Shown: piece after piece, positions 8,559 through 17,294 of the stretch
Position numbering within the stretch: position 1 is the first letter of the stretch
How the letters are laid out: the number at the start of each line of letters is the position of its first letter
NCBI GenBank assembly: GCA_023387965.1
Contig: JAEWHE010000042.1
Location: forward strand, 74,660-138,659
DNA: 64,000 bases
From: Bacteroidota bacterium
Lineage (GTDB): Bacteria > Bacteroidota > Bacteroidia > Flavobacteriales > Flavobacteriaceae
Direction of reading: 5' to 3'
Program-made: the position numbers and the translations under genes
The notes under the pieces: generated by a model
What the model was told of the DNA's origin: nothing
What the model saw: the letters and a program-made list of their open reading frames with translations, nothing else
Databases searched by the model: none

Positions 8559-9388
8559 TGAATCAATCCCCAAAGATTTTTTACTCCCAAAATAGTATCT
8601 AAAAAGAAATTTTTCCGCGTTCGGATGATGAAATGTTCTTTTTCCTGTTCCTTTCTAAAAAAAACAATTCCCCATTGAAAAGTATCGATGGTAACCGAAA
8701 CTTTTGGGTGATTTTTAATGATTTCCCAAGCTTCTTCCATGCCTTTTGACCAATGAATATCATCGAAAATCCAAACGCTTTCATTAGAAATTGTGGGCAA
8801 AAGCAATTCAAAATAATTCAAGGTAGCTTCTTTCGAATGATTGCCGTCGAAGTAAATAAGTTGGCCGTGTTCAGATTTTAGTTGGCAGTTTTCAAAATAA
8901 CTCCCAAATTCAGTTACGATTGAATTGACATTGAAATTGAAGTTTTGAAATTGCAATTGAGCGACTTTTGCAGTTTCCGGACAACCTTCTAAAGTAGTAA
9001 TTTCTGCTGAATTATTTATGGCTAAAGCCGAAGTTGCTAATCCCAACGAAGTTCCGATTTCCAGAATAGTTTTCGGTTGGAAATATTTTGCAATGCGAAA
9101 TAGATGTTTGGCATCTTTTGTAGAAATTCCGGCATTTTGCGCAATTTTTGATATTTGTCGTTTGTTGCTTTTGAAAACTCTGGAACCTGCGCCAAAATCT
9201 GTAACTTCAATTTCACTTTTATTTTTCAGAAGCGAATTTCGGTAGTTTTCTAAAACTTGATATTCGCTGTAATTTGTGTTATCATAAAAACACTTCCGAA
9301 CCAAATCAAACACAAATGGCGAATGAACACCATGAGCGTTTGTGGATTTCCAAAGGAATTTTAGGTATGATTTTATGATGTGTTGCAA
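8555..9388 (-). CDS. Class I SAM-dependent methyltransferase
   Basis: A 277-residue protein with a Rossmann methyltransferase core: TILEIGTSLGLATSALA (motif I, SAM binding) near residues 114-130, ITTLEG (motif II acidic residue), LIYFDGNHS and VWIFDDIHWSKGM for the later strands. The fold resembles the O-methyltransferase family that includes macrocin- and catechol-type enzymes, but the acceptor is unknown. The N-terminal ~100 residues (HGVHSPFVFDLVRKCFYD) are typical of an uncharacterised Bacteroidetes subgroup. It is a single gene, tail to tail with the small basic protein gene. Confidence 0.85.
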   Translation of the reverse strand: MQHIIKSYLKFLWKSTNAHGVHSPFVFDLVRKCFYDNTNYSEYQVLENYRNSLLKNKSEIEVTDFGAGSRVFKSNKRQISKIAQNAGISTKDAKHLFRIAKYFQPKTILEIGTSLGLATSALAINNSAEITTLEGCPETAKVAQLQFQNFNFNVNSIVTEFGSYFENCQLKSEHGQLIYFDGNHSKEATLNYFELLLPTISNESVWIFDDIHWSKGMEEAWEIIKNHPKVSVTIDTFQWGIVFFRKEQEKEHFIIRTRKNFFLDTILGVKNLWGLIH

Positions 9389-9508
9389 AATGACTATCGT
9401 TTATTTTTTGCCACAGATTAAATGATTAAAAATATTCCTTCTAAGGCTTGATAGACTTAAAAATCAGCGAAACTTAATGAACCTTAACTTCTTAATGTTT
9501 CAAAAAAA

Positions 9509-11368
9509 CTACTCCTTTTTCGCACTCAACTCGAACCAGCGTTCTTCTTTAGCTTCCAAAGATTCGATCACTTTTTGCAATTCGTTTGCTTTTTTTTCAA
9601 TTGCATCATCGGCTACTTTTCCTTCAGAAAATAATAATTCTATTTTAGCTTTTTCGATTTCCAAATCCTTGATTTCACGCTCAATTTTTTGAAATTCTTT
9701 CTGTTCGTTGAACGTCAAATTTCCTGTCGGATTATTTTGCTTCCAAGCCTTTTTCTCGGTTTTATTGTCTTCTTTTTGTTGAACATCAGCACTGTCTTCG
9801 TAAGCTCTGAAATCGGAATAATTGCCTGGAAAGTTCTCAATTTCGCCTTCGCCTCGAAACACAAACAAATGATCTACAATTTTGTCCATAAAATACCGGT
9901 CGTGTGAAACCACCAACAAACATCCAGGATAATCCAAAAGGAAACTTTCGAGAACATTCAAAGTGACTATATCCAAATCATTCGTTGGTTCATCTAGAAT
10001 CAAAAAGTTTGGATTCTGAATTAAAACTGTACACAAATACAGACGTTTCAGTTCGCCACCACTTAATTTTTCGACATAATCGTATTGTTTTTTGCTGTCG
10101 AAAAGAAAGCGCTCCAGCAATTGCGAAGCCGAAATAATTCTGCCTTTCGCAAGGGGGATAAATTCGCCGTATTCTTTAATGACTTCAATCACGCGTTGTC
10201 CCGGCTTTGGGTTGATTCCGCTTTGCGTATAATAGCCAATTTTAATCGTGTCGCCTACCACTACTTTTCCAGAATCTGGCGGAATCGTTCCCGTCAACAA
10301 ATTCAAAAAAGAAGATTTTCCGGTTCCGTTTTTACCAATAATCCCTATGCGTTCCCCACGCTGAAAATCAAAACTGAAATTATCCAAAATCACTTTGTCG
10401 CCGAACTTCTTCGAAATCTTGTGAAGCTCAATAATTTTGCTTCCCATTCGCTCCATGTTGATTTCCAGTTCAACTTTGTTTTCCTTACGTCGGCTTTCGG
10501 CTTTTTCCTTGATAACATAGAAATCATCCTGACGCGATTTACTCTTTGTAGTTCTCGCTTTCGGCTGGCGACGCATCCATTCCAATTCTTTTTTGAACAA
10601 GTTTTGGGCCTTGTCAATACTCGAATTTTCCGAAGCAATTCGCTCTTCTTTTTTCTCTAAATAATAAGAATAGTTGCCTTTATATTGGTACAATTTTCCG
10701 TTGTCCAATTCAATAATTTCGTTGCAAACACGCTCCAAAAAGAAACGGTCGTGCGTCACCATAAACAACGTAATATTTTCTTTTGCAAAATAACTTTCCA
10801 ACCATTCAATCATCTCTAAATCCAAGTGGTTCGTAGGTTCATCCAAAATCAAAAGATCCGGACGGTTGATCAAAATAATCGCCAAAGACAACCTTTTTTT
10901 CTGTCCACCCGAAAGATTTTTTACCTTCAACTTAAAATCTTCCAGCTTCAATTTAAACAAAATCTGCTTGAATTGCGTCTCAAAATCCCACGCGTTAAAT
11001 TGATCCATCCGGTCAAACGCTTTTTGGTAAGCCTCCTCATCCTCAGGGTTTTCCAGGGCTTTTTCATACTCGTGAATTACCCTTAATGTCTCATTGTCGC
11101 TTGCGAAAATGCTCTCCTCAATTGTCAATTCGTCCTGCAAATTATTGTCCTGAGAAAGAAACGCCATCTTGATGTCCTTCCGAACCACAACCTGACCTGT
11201 ATCGCTCTCATCTTCGCCATTAATAATTCGCATAATCGACGTCTTCCCCGAACCATTTTTTGCAATAAAAGCAATTTTCTGGTCCTTGTTGATTCCAAAA
11301 GAAATGTCCTTGAAAAGCGTTCTTTCGCCAAAGGATTTTGAGATATTTTCTACAGATAAGTAATTCAC
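9509..11368 (-). CDS. ABC-F family ATPase, Uup-like
   Basis: A 619-residue soluble protein with two ABC domains and no membrane segment. Domain 1 has IAKNGSGKTS, LSGGQKKRLSLA and LILDEPTNHLDLEM. Domain 2 has IGKNGTGKSS, LSGGELKRLYL and LILDEPTNDLD. The linker between them is basic (PKARTTKSKSRQDDF). The last ~90 residues form a charged coiled coil (EIKDLEIEKAKIELLFSEGK), the hallmark of Uup-type ABC-F proteins, which bind DNA or ribosomes. ABC-F proteins act on the ribosome rather than in transport. The second domain's D-loop reads TNDLD instead of TNHLD, as in Uup. Confidence 0.92.
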   Translation of the reverse strand: MNYLSVENISKSFGERTLFKDISFGINKDQKIAFIAKNGSGKTSIMRIINGEDESDTGQVVVRKDIKMAFLSQDNNLQDELTIEESIFASDNETLRVIHEYEKALENPEDEEAYQKAFDRMDQFNAWDFETQFKQILFKLKLEDFKLKVKNLSGGQKKRLSLAIILINRPDLLILDEPTNHLDLEMIEWLESYFAKENITLFMVTHDRFFLERVCNEIIELDNGKLYQYKGNYSYYLEKKEERIASENSSIDKAQNLFKKELEWMRRQPKARTTKSKSRQDDFYVIKEKAESRRKENKVELEINMERMGSKIIELHKISKKFGDKVILDNFSFDFQRGERIGIIGKNGTGKSSFLNLLTGTIPPDSGKVVVGDTIKIGYYTQSGINPKPGQRVIEVIKEYGEFIPLAKGRIISASQLLERFLFDSKKQYDYVEKLSGGELKRLYLCTVLIQNPNFLILDEPTNDLDIVTLNVLESFLLDYPGCLLVVSHDRYFMDKIVDHLFVFRGEGEIENFPGNYSDFRAYEDSADVQQKEDNKTEKKAWKQNNPTGNLTFNEQKEFQKIEREIKDLEIEKAKIELLFSEGKVADDAIEKKANELQKVIESLEAKEERWFELSAKKE

Positions 11369-11427
11369 GTAGTGGAGTTATGAGTTATAAATTATGAGTT
11401 ATGAACTGCTTGACCATAACTTTCGTG

Positions 11428-11435
11428 CAAAAGTA
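11428..11435 (-). promoter_or_regulatory. Probable -7 element for the Uup-like gene
   Basis: TACTTTTG on the minus strand matches TAnnTTTG about 60 nt upstream of the ATG at 11368. No convincing TTG was found at the right distance. Confidence 0.35.
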
Positions 11436-11530
11436 ACGTTTTTACGCCATTATGTAAACTTTGATTTTGGACTTTACAACTTTGCAATTTTGCAACTTCT
11501 TCCCTATTTTTACTCTTCAAAAATATACTT

Positions 11531-12619
11531 GTGGCAAAAAAAACACATCAGCAATCGGCTTTAAATGAAAAAGAAGGAATTGACCCGCCGGAAATCGTGG
11601 GAAAAAATTCGGTGGCCAAAATTATTGGTTCTCGAAAGAACCAACCTTCTGCAGATGAGTTAATTGCAGGTATTTTAGCCGGTAACAAAACGGCGTTGTC
11701 TCGTGCGATTACGTTGGTGGAAAGCACTAATATTCAGCATTTGGAAAAAGCCGAAAAAATTATAAAAGCCTGTTTGCCTCATGCCGATCATTCGATTAGA
11801 ATTGGGATTACTGGCGTTCCTGGAGTTGGAAAAAGCACTTTTATCGAAACTTTCGGAAAACATTTAACTCAAAAAGGAAAAAAAGTTGCGGTTTTAGCGG
11901 TTGACCCAAGTAGCACTATTTCGCACGGAAGTATTTTAGGCGATAAAACCCGGATGGAAGAATTGGTGAAAGACGAAAACGCTTACATCCGTCCGTCGGC
12001 ATCTGGGGAAACTTTAGGTGGCGTGGCAAGAAAAACCCGCGAGACAATTATTTTGTGCGAAGCTTGTGGATTTGACACGATTATCATCGAAACCGTTGGC
12101 GTGGGACAAAGTGAAACCACGGTTCAAAGTATGGTTGATTTTTTTCTTTTACTCAAAATTTCGGGAGCTGGCGATGAATTACAAGGCATCAAACGCGGCA
12201 TTATGGAAATGGCAGATGCGATTGTGATTAATAAAACCGACGGAGACAATATCAAAAAAGCAAAATTAGCCAAAACCGAATTTAATCGGGCTTTGCATCT
12301 TTTTCCGGCAAAAAACTCGGGATGGCAACCTAAAGTGGTTACGGCAAGTTCATTAACTAAAGACGGAATTGACGAGGTAGAACAACTAATTTTCGAATAT
12401 ATTTCCCTCACAAAATCAAATGGTTATTTCGCTCAAAAACGACAAGAACAAAATCAATTTTGGTTATTGGAAACGATTAACGAGCAATTAAAAAATAACT
12501 TTTTCAATCATCCGGAAATTAAAAATTTGTTAGAAGCCAATCTAAAAGCCGTTCAAGAAAATAAAATTTCTCCGTTCGTTGCTGCCGCAGCATTACTTCA
12601 AAAATATTTCGAGAAATAA
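11531..12619 (+). CDS. meaB: Methylmalonyl-CoA mutase-associated GTPase MeaB
   Basis: A 362-residue G3E-type GTPase that gates cofactor loading and protects methylmalonyl-CoA mutase from inactivation. Walker A GVPGVGKST lies near 95-103. DPSSTISHGSILGDKTRM is the family switch region, ETVGVGQSE follows, and NKTDGD is the guanine-specificity NKxD motif. The start is a GTG at 11531, giving MAKKTHQQSALNEKEG, which fits the usual length. It converges on mutA with only 2 bp between the two stop codons, so the chaperone and one mutase subunit are physical neighbours on opposite strands. Confidence 0.95.
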   Translation: MAKKTHQQSALNEKEGIDPPEIVGKNSVAKIIGSRKNQPSADELIAGILAGNKTALSRAITLVESTNIQHLEKAEKIIKACLPHADHSIRIGITGVPGVGKSTFIETFGKHLTQKGKKVAVLAVDPSSTISHGSILGDKTRMEELVKDENAYIRPSASGETLGGVARKTRETIILCEACGFDTIIIETVGVGQSETTVQSMVDFFLLLKISGAGDELQGIKRGIMEMADAIVINKTDGDNIKKAKLAKTEFNRALHLFPAKNSGWQPKVVTASSLTKDGIDEVEQLIFEYISLTKSNGYFAQKRQEQNQFWLLETINEQLKNNFFNHPEIKNLLEANLKAVQENKISPFVAAAALLQKYFEK

Positions 12620-12621
12620 AT

Positions 12622-13998
12622 TTATTCCGTCGCCGATTTTTCTTCTGCTAAACGCTCTTGTTCGATTTTTTCGGCGAGACGTTTTTCGATAATTGGTGTG
12701 ATTAATGTTTTTCTTGGTTTTATTTTTACAAAAGGAAATAGCTCTAAATCTTGCGCCATTCTATCATTTTTGTTTGGATATTTATTCGTTCCTAACAAAA
12801 TTTCTTTCCCGGAATCAAATAAATCTTGTTCTTTTTTAGCGCTTTCCTGAATTTTTTTCTGAATATTTCCTTCAATCAATTGCGTGATAAAACCGTCATT
12901 CGATTCGATTTCTTTAAACAATACCAAAGCTTTTTCCGCCAATTGTTGCGTTAAATTTTCGATGTAATAGCTTCCGTCGGCTGGATTTGAAACCTTGTCA
13001 AAATAACTTTCGCTTTTAAGTATCAACAACTGATTGCGTGAAATTCTGTCTCCAAATTCATTGTCTTTGTGGTACAAAACATCATACGCTAAATTACTCA
13101 CGGCGTTTGCACCACCCAAAATTGCACTCATACATTCGGTTGTGGTGCGAAGCATGTTTACATTATAATCGTACAAAGTTTTATTCCTTTTCGTAGGCGT
13201 TGCCAAAATATAGCAAGGCAAATGATGGTCAAATTCTTGAGCGATTAATTCAAAAAGTTGTTTGATTGCCCGAATTTTAGCCATTTCGAAAAAATAATTG
13301 GAACCCACTGCGACTTCTAAAACTATTGGTTTTGAGATGGTTGCCACTTTATTAAAATATTCGGTAACGTGGGCTAAAATGTACGCAATTTGCTGTACCA
13401 TATTCGCTCCGGCGTTTTGGTAAAGCGTTCCATCAACGTTTAAAAAAGAAATATTTTGGCAAGAAACGGCAATGGTATTCAAGGCATCAAAATCAGGATT
13501 GAGGTTTTGAAACCAATTTCCTTCTTTGGCTAATTGATTGATTGGATCGAGTTGAACAAAAAATCGTGCGGTTTTATTTTGAGCAATTGCATTTATTTTT
13601 TGCACAAAATCTACCGATAGAAATTGCAATTTAAAAAATACCGAAACATTTTCTAAAGGTAATTTTTCGAGCAGTTTGTGAATGTCGAGATTTTCATCGG
13701 TGATGGTAAACCGAAGACTTTCGGCACCGCGGTTGAGGGTTTCAATGGCTCGTGAAACAGATTTTTCAAGGTCGAAAACAAAAATGTTTTGCGTAATTTT
13801 AAAAGCATCAGAATTTGTGGCAATGTTTTGCGGGTTTTCAAATTCGTCTTTGTGGTAAAATGGTTTTACTTTGATGCCTTCCGGGCTTTCCCAAACCAAG
13901 GTTTCGTTATAATCTGCTCCTTTTAATTCGTACTGAATTTGTTGTTTCCATTGTTTGGAAGAAACCGGATTAAATTCGTTAAAAAGTTGGTTTTCCAT
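12622..13998 (-). CDS. mutA: Methylmalonyl-CoA mutase, small (beta) subunit
   Basis: A 458-residue protein with the mutase TIM-barrel fold: FNEFNPVSSKQWKQQIQYEL, then GADYNETLVWESPEGIKVKP at the start and NMLRTTTECMSAILGGANAV in the middle. It is the non-catalytic partner of MutB; the heterodimer isomerises methylmalonyl-CoA and succinyl-CoA using adenosylcobalamin. It ends after the barrel, without even the degenerate B12-binding domain kept by longer MutA proteins (~620 residues in other lineages). The catalytic subunit mutB is at 51,270, not next door. Confidence 0.92.
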   Translation of the reverse strand: MENQLFNEFNPVSSKQWKQQIQYELKGADYNETLVWESPEGIKVKPFYHKDEFENPQNIATNSDAFKITQNIFVFDLEKSVSRAIETLNRGAESLRFTITDENLDIHKLLEKLPLENVSVFFKLQFLSVDFVQKINAIAQNKTARFFVQLDPINQLAKEGNWFQNLNPDFDALNTIAVSCQNISFLNVDGTLYQNAGANMVQQIAYILAHVTEYFNKVATISKPIVLEVAVGSNYFFEMAKIRAIKQLFELIAQEFDHHLPCYILATPTKRNKTLYDYNVNMLRTTTECMSAILGGANAVSNLAYDVLYHKDNEFGDRISRNQLLILKSESYFDKVSNPADGSYYIENLTQQLAEKALVLFKEIESNDGFITQLIEGNIQKKIQESAKKEQDLFDSGKEILLGTNKYPNKNDRMAQDLELFPFVKIKPRKTLITPIIEKRLAEKIEQERLAEEKSATE

Positions 13999-14029
13999 TT
14001 TTGTTACGTTTTTGTTTTACTGGCGATTA

Positions 14030-14157
14030 AAAAAATGCCTGATGTTTTTCTTTAGCCCCGATTGAGGCGATAGCGCTGTAGCGAAGCGGAGGCCTAAAGC
14101 CGAAAGCGGGAACCCAAATTTAAAAAAATGCCTGTCCCGATGCTTCGGGATGGCTCC
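14030..14157 (+). repeat. Dispersed hairpin element, copy B
   Basis: It has the same outer parts as copy A: GCCTGATGTTTTTCT, TAGCCCCGATTGAGGC, then GCCGAAAGCGGGAA and TGTCCCGATGCTTCGGGATG. The centre is different (GATAGCGCTGTAGCGAAGCG) and its hairpin is weak. The right end abuts the 3' end of the divIC-like gene, as copy A does with its neighbour. Confidence 0.75.
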
Positions 14158-14169
14158 TAAAAAATAATT

Positions 14170-14523
14170 TTAAAGCGTTTTGCTCTCTTCGTCTGGCGGC
14201 AAATCTTCGTCGAATTCGATGATGTAAATGTCTTCGCTGTCGCGCTTCATGTAATATTTTTCTCGAGCATATTTCTCGATTTGGTCAGGGTTTTTGAGCA
14301 ATTTTATTTTTTGCTGGTCGCTTTTAATCTCGTCTTGATAATATTTTTTATTGTCTTCGAGTTCCTTTAATTCTTTATTGAGAATTTTTTGGTCCACGAA
14401 CGAATAATTGTCCAAAAAAATCATCCAAACCACAAAAAAAACCGTCACGAGCATGTATCGATTAGAGATAATTTTGAGCCAAGAAGTTTTTTTTTCGGGC
14501 GATTTTTTGAACAATTTTTTCAT
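14170..14523 (-). CDS. FtsB/DivIC-like septum formation initiator
   Basis: A 117-residue bitopic protein. A short basic cytoplasmic start (KKLFKKSPEKKTSWLK) precedes one membrane segment (YMLVTVFFVVWMIFLD, about residues 23-38). A periplasmic coiled coil follows (ELKELEDNKKYYQDEIKSDQ), then the FtsB/DivIC motif KNPDQIEKYAREKYYMK and an acidic tail. The family bridges FtsL/FtsQ and the septal peptidoglycan synthases during division. It is 12 bp downstream of udk on the same strand and is probably cotranscribed with it; mutA follows after repeat copy B. Confidence 0.88.
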   Translation of the reverse strand: MKKLFKKSPEKKTSWLKIISNRYMLVTVFFVVWMIFLDNYSFVDQKILNKELKELEDNKKYYQDEIKSDQQKIKLLKNPDQIEKYAREKYYMKRDSEDIYIIEFDEDLPPDEESKTL

Positions 14524-14535
14524 GGCGAAGAGGAT

Positions 14536-15144
14536 TTACAAAATGCGTTGGTTGATCACGGCGCGAACCACATCAATGGCAACCGTGTTGTATTTATCGT
14601 TAGGAATCACAATGTCTGCAAAGGCTTTTGTGGGTTCGATAAATTGCTCGTGCATGGGTTTTAGCGTGTTTTGGTAACGGTTTAAAACTTCTTGCATGTC
14701 ACGACCACGTTCGGCAATGTCACGTTTTAAACGGCGAATGAGGCGTTCGTCCGAATCTGCTTGAACGTAAATTTTAATGTCAAACATTTCGCGAAGTTCC
14801 GGATTTGCCAAAATCAAAATGCCTTCCACAATCATCACTTTTCGTGGATGTGTCAAAACCGTATCGTCAGTTCTGTTGTGAGTTACGAAAGAATAAACCG
14901 GCTGATCAATGGTTTTTCCGGCTTTTAAATCTTTAAGATGTTGTGCCAAAAGTTCAAAATCTATAGCCCGAGGATGGTCAAAATTAATCAAAGCGCGTTC
15001 GTCAAAAGACAAATTGTGGTTTTCGCGGTAATAAGAGTCTTGCGAAATAATCCCGACTTCAGTTTGCGGAAGTTCGTTCATAATTTGCTGAACCACAGTT
15101 GTTTTTCCACTTCCGGTACCTCCGGCAATTCCAATAATGAGCAT
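14536..15144 (-). CDS. udk: Uridine kinase
   Basis: A 202-residue P-loop kinase that phosphorylates uridine or cytidine to the 5'-monophosphate in pyrimidine salvage. Walker A GGTGSGKT lies at residues 8-15. SQDSYYRE (with the nucleoside-binding Asp-Tyr), NFDHPRAIDFEL and RDIAERGRD (the lid segment) are all present. The length is normal for the family. It starts 93 bp downstream of a small basic-protein gene, is followed 12 bp later by the divIC-like gene, and is transcribed with it on the minus strand. Confidence 0.95.
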   Translation of the reverse strand: MLIIGIAGGTGSGKTTVVQQIMNELPQTEVGIISQDSYYRENHNLSFDERALINFDHPRAIDFELLAQHLKDLKAGKTIDQPVYSFVTHNRTDDTVLTHPRKVMIVEGILILANPELREMFDIKIYVQADSDERLIRRLKRDIAERGRDMQEVLNRYQNTLKPMHEQFIEPTKAFADIVIPNDKYNTVAIDVVRAVINQRIL

Positions 15145-15237
15145 AAAGTTGTGTTATAAAAAATTCTTTTGGCAAAAATAGAAATTTTTCCGGGAGCGCT
15201 TTTCGTTTTTTTAGTGAAAGTCGCACGTAAGCCAAAA

Positions 15238-15420
15238 TTATTTTTTTTTCGACCAATTGTTTTGCATCTCTTGATAGGATTTTTTCGAAATTGTCGATTT
15301 GCGTTTGCTTCTCGATTTTCCTTTTTTTCGCCTTGCATTGATGTTATTTACCAAAGAATTTTTTACGCCTAATTTGTTCTTTTTGCTTCGTTTTTTAGCT
15401 TTTTTGACCGTTTTCGCCAT
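15238..15420 (-). CDS. Very basic 60-residue protein
   Basis: A 60-residue protein, MAKTVKKAKKRSKKNKLGVK at the start and MQNNWSKKK at the end. About half of the residues are Lys or Arg. I chose the ATG at 15420 because the upstream in-frame codon adds only MKI. The composition suggests nucleic-acid or ribosome contact, like small ribosomal proteins, but no named family is recognised. Its strand and position (upstream of udk by 93 bp) allow cotranscription. The ordered, low-complexity sequence could also be spurious, so I keep confidence moderate. Confidence 0.6.
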   Translation of the reverse strand: MAKTVKKAKKRSKKNKLGVKNSLVNNINARRKKGKSRSKRKSTISKKSYQEMQNNWSKKK

Positions 15421-15498
15421 GATTTTCAAGAATTTATTGACTTAAATTTACGAAAACAGTTTTGCAACAAATTGAATTTTACCAAGAAATTATCATTT

Positions 15499-15604
15499 TG
15501 GGCGTGCCCCTTCGGGTCGGGCTTTCACCACTCGCTGTTTTTTCGGCTCCACTTCGTTCCACCAAAAAAACGAGCTCAAACAAAGGCTCAATCCCTCACG
15601 CGAG
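15499..15604 (+). repeat. Second type of dispersed palindromic element (GGCGTGCCCCTTCGGG type)
   Basis: GGGCGTGCCCCTTCGGGTCG opens the element and CAATCCCTCACGCGAG closes it. In between, ACTCG...TTTTTT and AAAAAA...CGAG pair as an imperfect hairpin. The layout (constant ends, self-complementary centre) is like the AGCCCC family, but the sequence differs. Related GGCGTGCCCC...CCCTCACG sequences are familiar from other Bacteroidetes genomes. Confidence 0.65.
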
Positions 15605-15815
15605 AAAAAAAATTCCAATACAAAAAATTGCTTCGCCTGTTCGCTAATCGCTCGAGTCCAAATTCCAACCATTGGGGAAAATTCCAAAAAAAAAAAAATC
15701 CAAATTCCAAAAAGAAATTCGTGCATTCGTGGCGAATTGTTGCAGAAATTCCAAACATCTTTAGGCTTTGCGCCTTTGCGAGAACCATTGCGACATTGCG
15801 GTTAAAAACTCCCAA
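15605..15815. repeat. ATTCCAA mosaic spacer
   Basis: No gene is visible. The stretch is built from AAATTCCAA words, a copy of the TTGCTTCGCCTGTTCGCTAA block also at ~6,325, and a GTGCATTCGTGGCGA phrase that recurs in the 33.6 kb spacer. Confidence 0.65.
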
Positions 15816-17183
15816 CTACAAAAAAACCACCTTCTTCGGATTTTTTTCCACAAACGAATTAATCAATTGCATCAAATAATGATTGCTTTTTTGCATCGCT
15901 ACATAATCCTTTAGCTCGGAAATATCTTGAAAACCAATTTCGTTAGGAATGTAACCCATACCGTAAAAATGCCCTTTTTCAACCCAAATACAACTGCGTT
16001 CGTCTTGCGTTCTTCCTTTGTCAAAAACCGCAAAACTTACTTTATGTTCTTCCAGCGAAGCAACAGCATCAGTCACTTTTTGGTTGTGTTCTTCAAGTTC
16101 GGGTAGATTTTCGGAGTCAAATCTTTTAAACAAAGAATCATTGGCAATTCCAAATTGGCAAAACCTATAATCGAGATTAAAATCCTGCATTAACTTCGAT
16201 AATTGGTTCACAGATTCTTGCAGCGAATAAAAATTCTGCAACACATTCGGTTGGTTTTTAGCTAATTTTCCGACCGCGAGATATTGGTAACCATTTCTGG
16301 CTTCGTATTGAAAAAGACCAAAATTGGCTTCGTACTTTTTTAACGCCCGATTGTGAATGGGCCACAATTTTTTAATTTCGCAACATTCCAGCACCAACGC
16401 CATCAACTCCGAACCACAAACTTCAAAGGAAATTCCGTAAATGTCGCGCAAGAAATTTTGTCGTTGCGATGTAATTTTATGACCGCCAAAATGTTGGGCT
16501 ACGCGTTTTTTTAAATTATTGGCTTTGCCCACATAAACCACGTTTTTTTCTTTGCTATAAAAATAATAAACGCCAGGTTTTTCCGGTAAATTTTCGAAAT
16601 CTTCGGGCGGTAAATTAGGCGGTAAACGTTGATCCTGAGACGTTTTTTTAATCATTTTTGCAATCACGCCATCGTCGTCACATGCTAATAATTGGCACAA
16701 CAAAATAGCCGTTGCATCAGCATCTCCCCCAGCCCGATGACGATTTTGCAAATCAATAGAAAGCGATTGGCAAAGGTTTCCTAAACTGTATGACGGAAAT
16801 CCGGGTTTTATTTTTCGAGCTGCTCGAACGGTACATAATTTGTGTTTTGCGGTCCAATTAAATCCGGAATTTTGCAATTCGTGTCGCACAAACGTATGGT
16901 CGAAGTTAACATTATGAGCCACAAAAACACGATTCTCCAGCATAGAAAAAACTTTTTCGGCTACGTCGTCAAAAATTGGCGCATCGCGAACCATTTCGTT
17001 GTTAATTCCGGTTAAGGCAAAAATGGGCAACGGAATTTCTTTTTGCGGATTTATCAAAGTTTCAAATCGTTCCAAAACTGTAATTCCGTCGTGAATAATT
17101 ATGGCAATTTCGGTGATTCGGCTTCCGCTTGCGTTTCCGCCTGTGGTCTCAATATCTACGATGGCATATTCTGTCCGTTTCAT
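15816..17183 (-). CDS. DEDDh exonuclease fused to a GIY-YIG (UvrC N-terminal-like) nuclease
   Basis: A 455-residue two-domain nuclease. Residues 1-170 are a DnaQ/Pol III epsilon-like 3'-5' exonuclease: DIETTG (ExoI), VAHNVNFDHTF (ExoII) and HRAGGDADAT (ExoIIIe, with His and Asp). Near residues 198-235 comes a GIY-YIG domain, KPGVYYFYSKEKNVVYVGKA then NNLKKRVAQHF, the same nuclease fold that makes the 3' incision in UvrC/Cho. The C-terminal ~200 residues have no recognised domain. The fusion is known in Bacteroidetes and Actinobacteria and points to a repair role. The ATG at 17183 (MKRTEYAIVD) is chosen because it directly precedes strand 1. Confidence 0.9.
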   Translation of the reverse strand: MKRTEYAIVDIETTGGNASGSRITEIAIIIHDGITVLERFETLINPQKEIPLPIFALTGINNEMVRDAPIFDDVAEKVFSMLENRVFVAHNVNFDHTFVRHELQNSGFNWTAKHKLCTVRAARKIKPGFPSYSLGNLCQSLSIDLQNRHRAGGDADATAILLCQLLACDDDGVIAKMIKKTSQDQRLPPNLPPEDFENLPEKPGVYYFYSKEKNVVYVGKANNLKKRVAQHFGGHKITSQRQNFLRDIYGISFEVCGSELMALVLECCEIKKLWPIHNRALKKYEANFGLFQYEARNGYQYLAVGKLAKNQPNVLQNFYSLQESVNQLSKLMQDFNLDYRFCQFGIANDSLFKRFDSENLPELEEHNQKVTDAVASLEEHKVSFAVFDKGRTQDERSCIWVEKGHFYGMGYIPNEIGFQDISELKDYVAMQKSNHYLMQLINSFVEKNPKKVVFL

Positions 17184-17294
17184 TCTATTCCTTCCTTTTT
17201 TGTCAAAAAATGCTGATTGCCACAAAGATAATACGAGAAACGAATCTCTAAAAATGAGAAATGTTAATTAACCGAATTATTTTTGATAAAAACT

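Noticed and set aside
10085..10660. A 191-codon plus-strand open frame opposite the Uup-like gene
   Set aside because: It overlaps the conserved second ABC domain on the other strand and has no recognisable domain or promoter.
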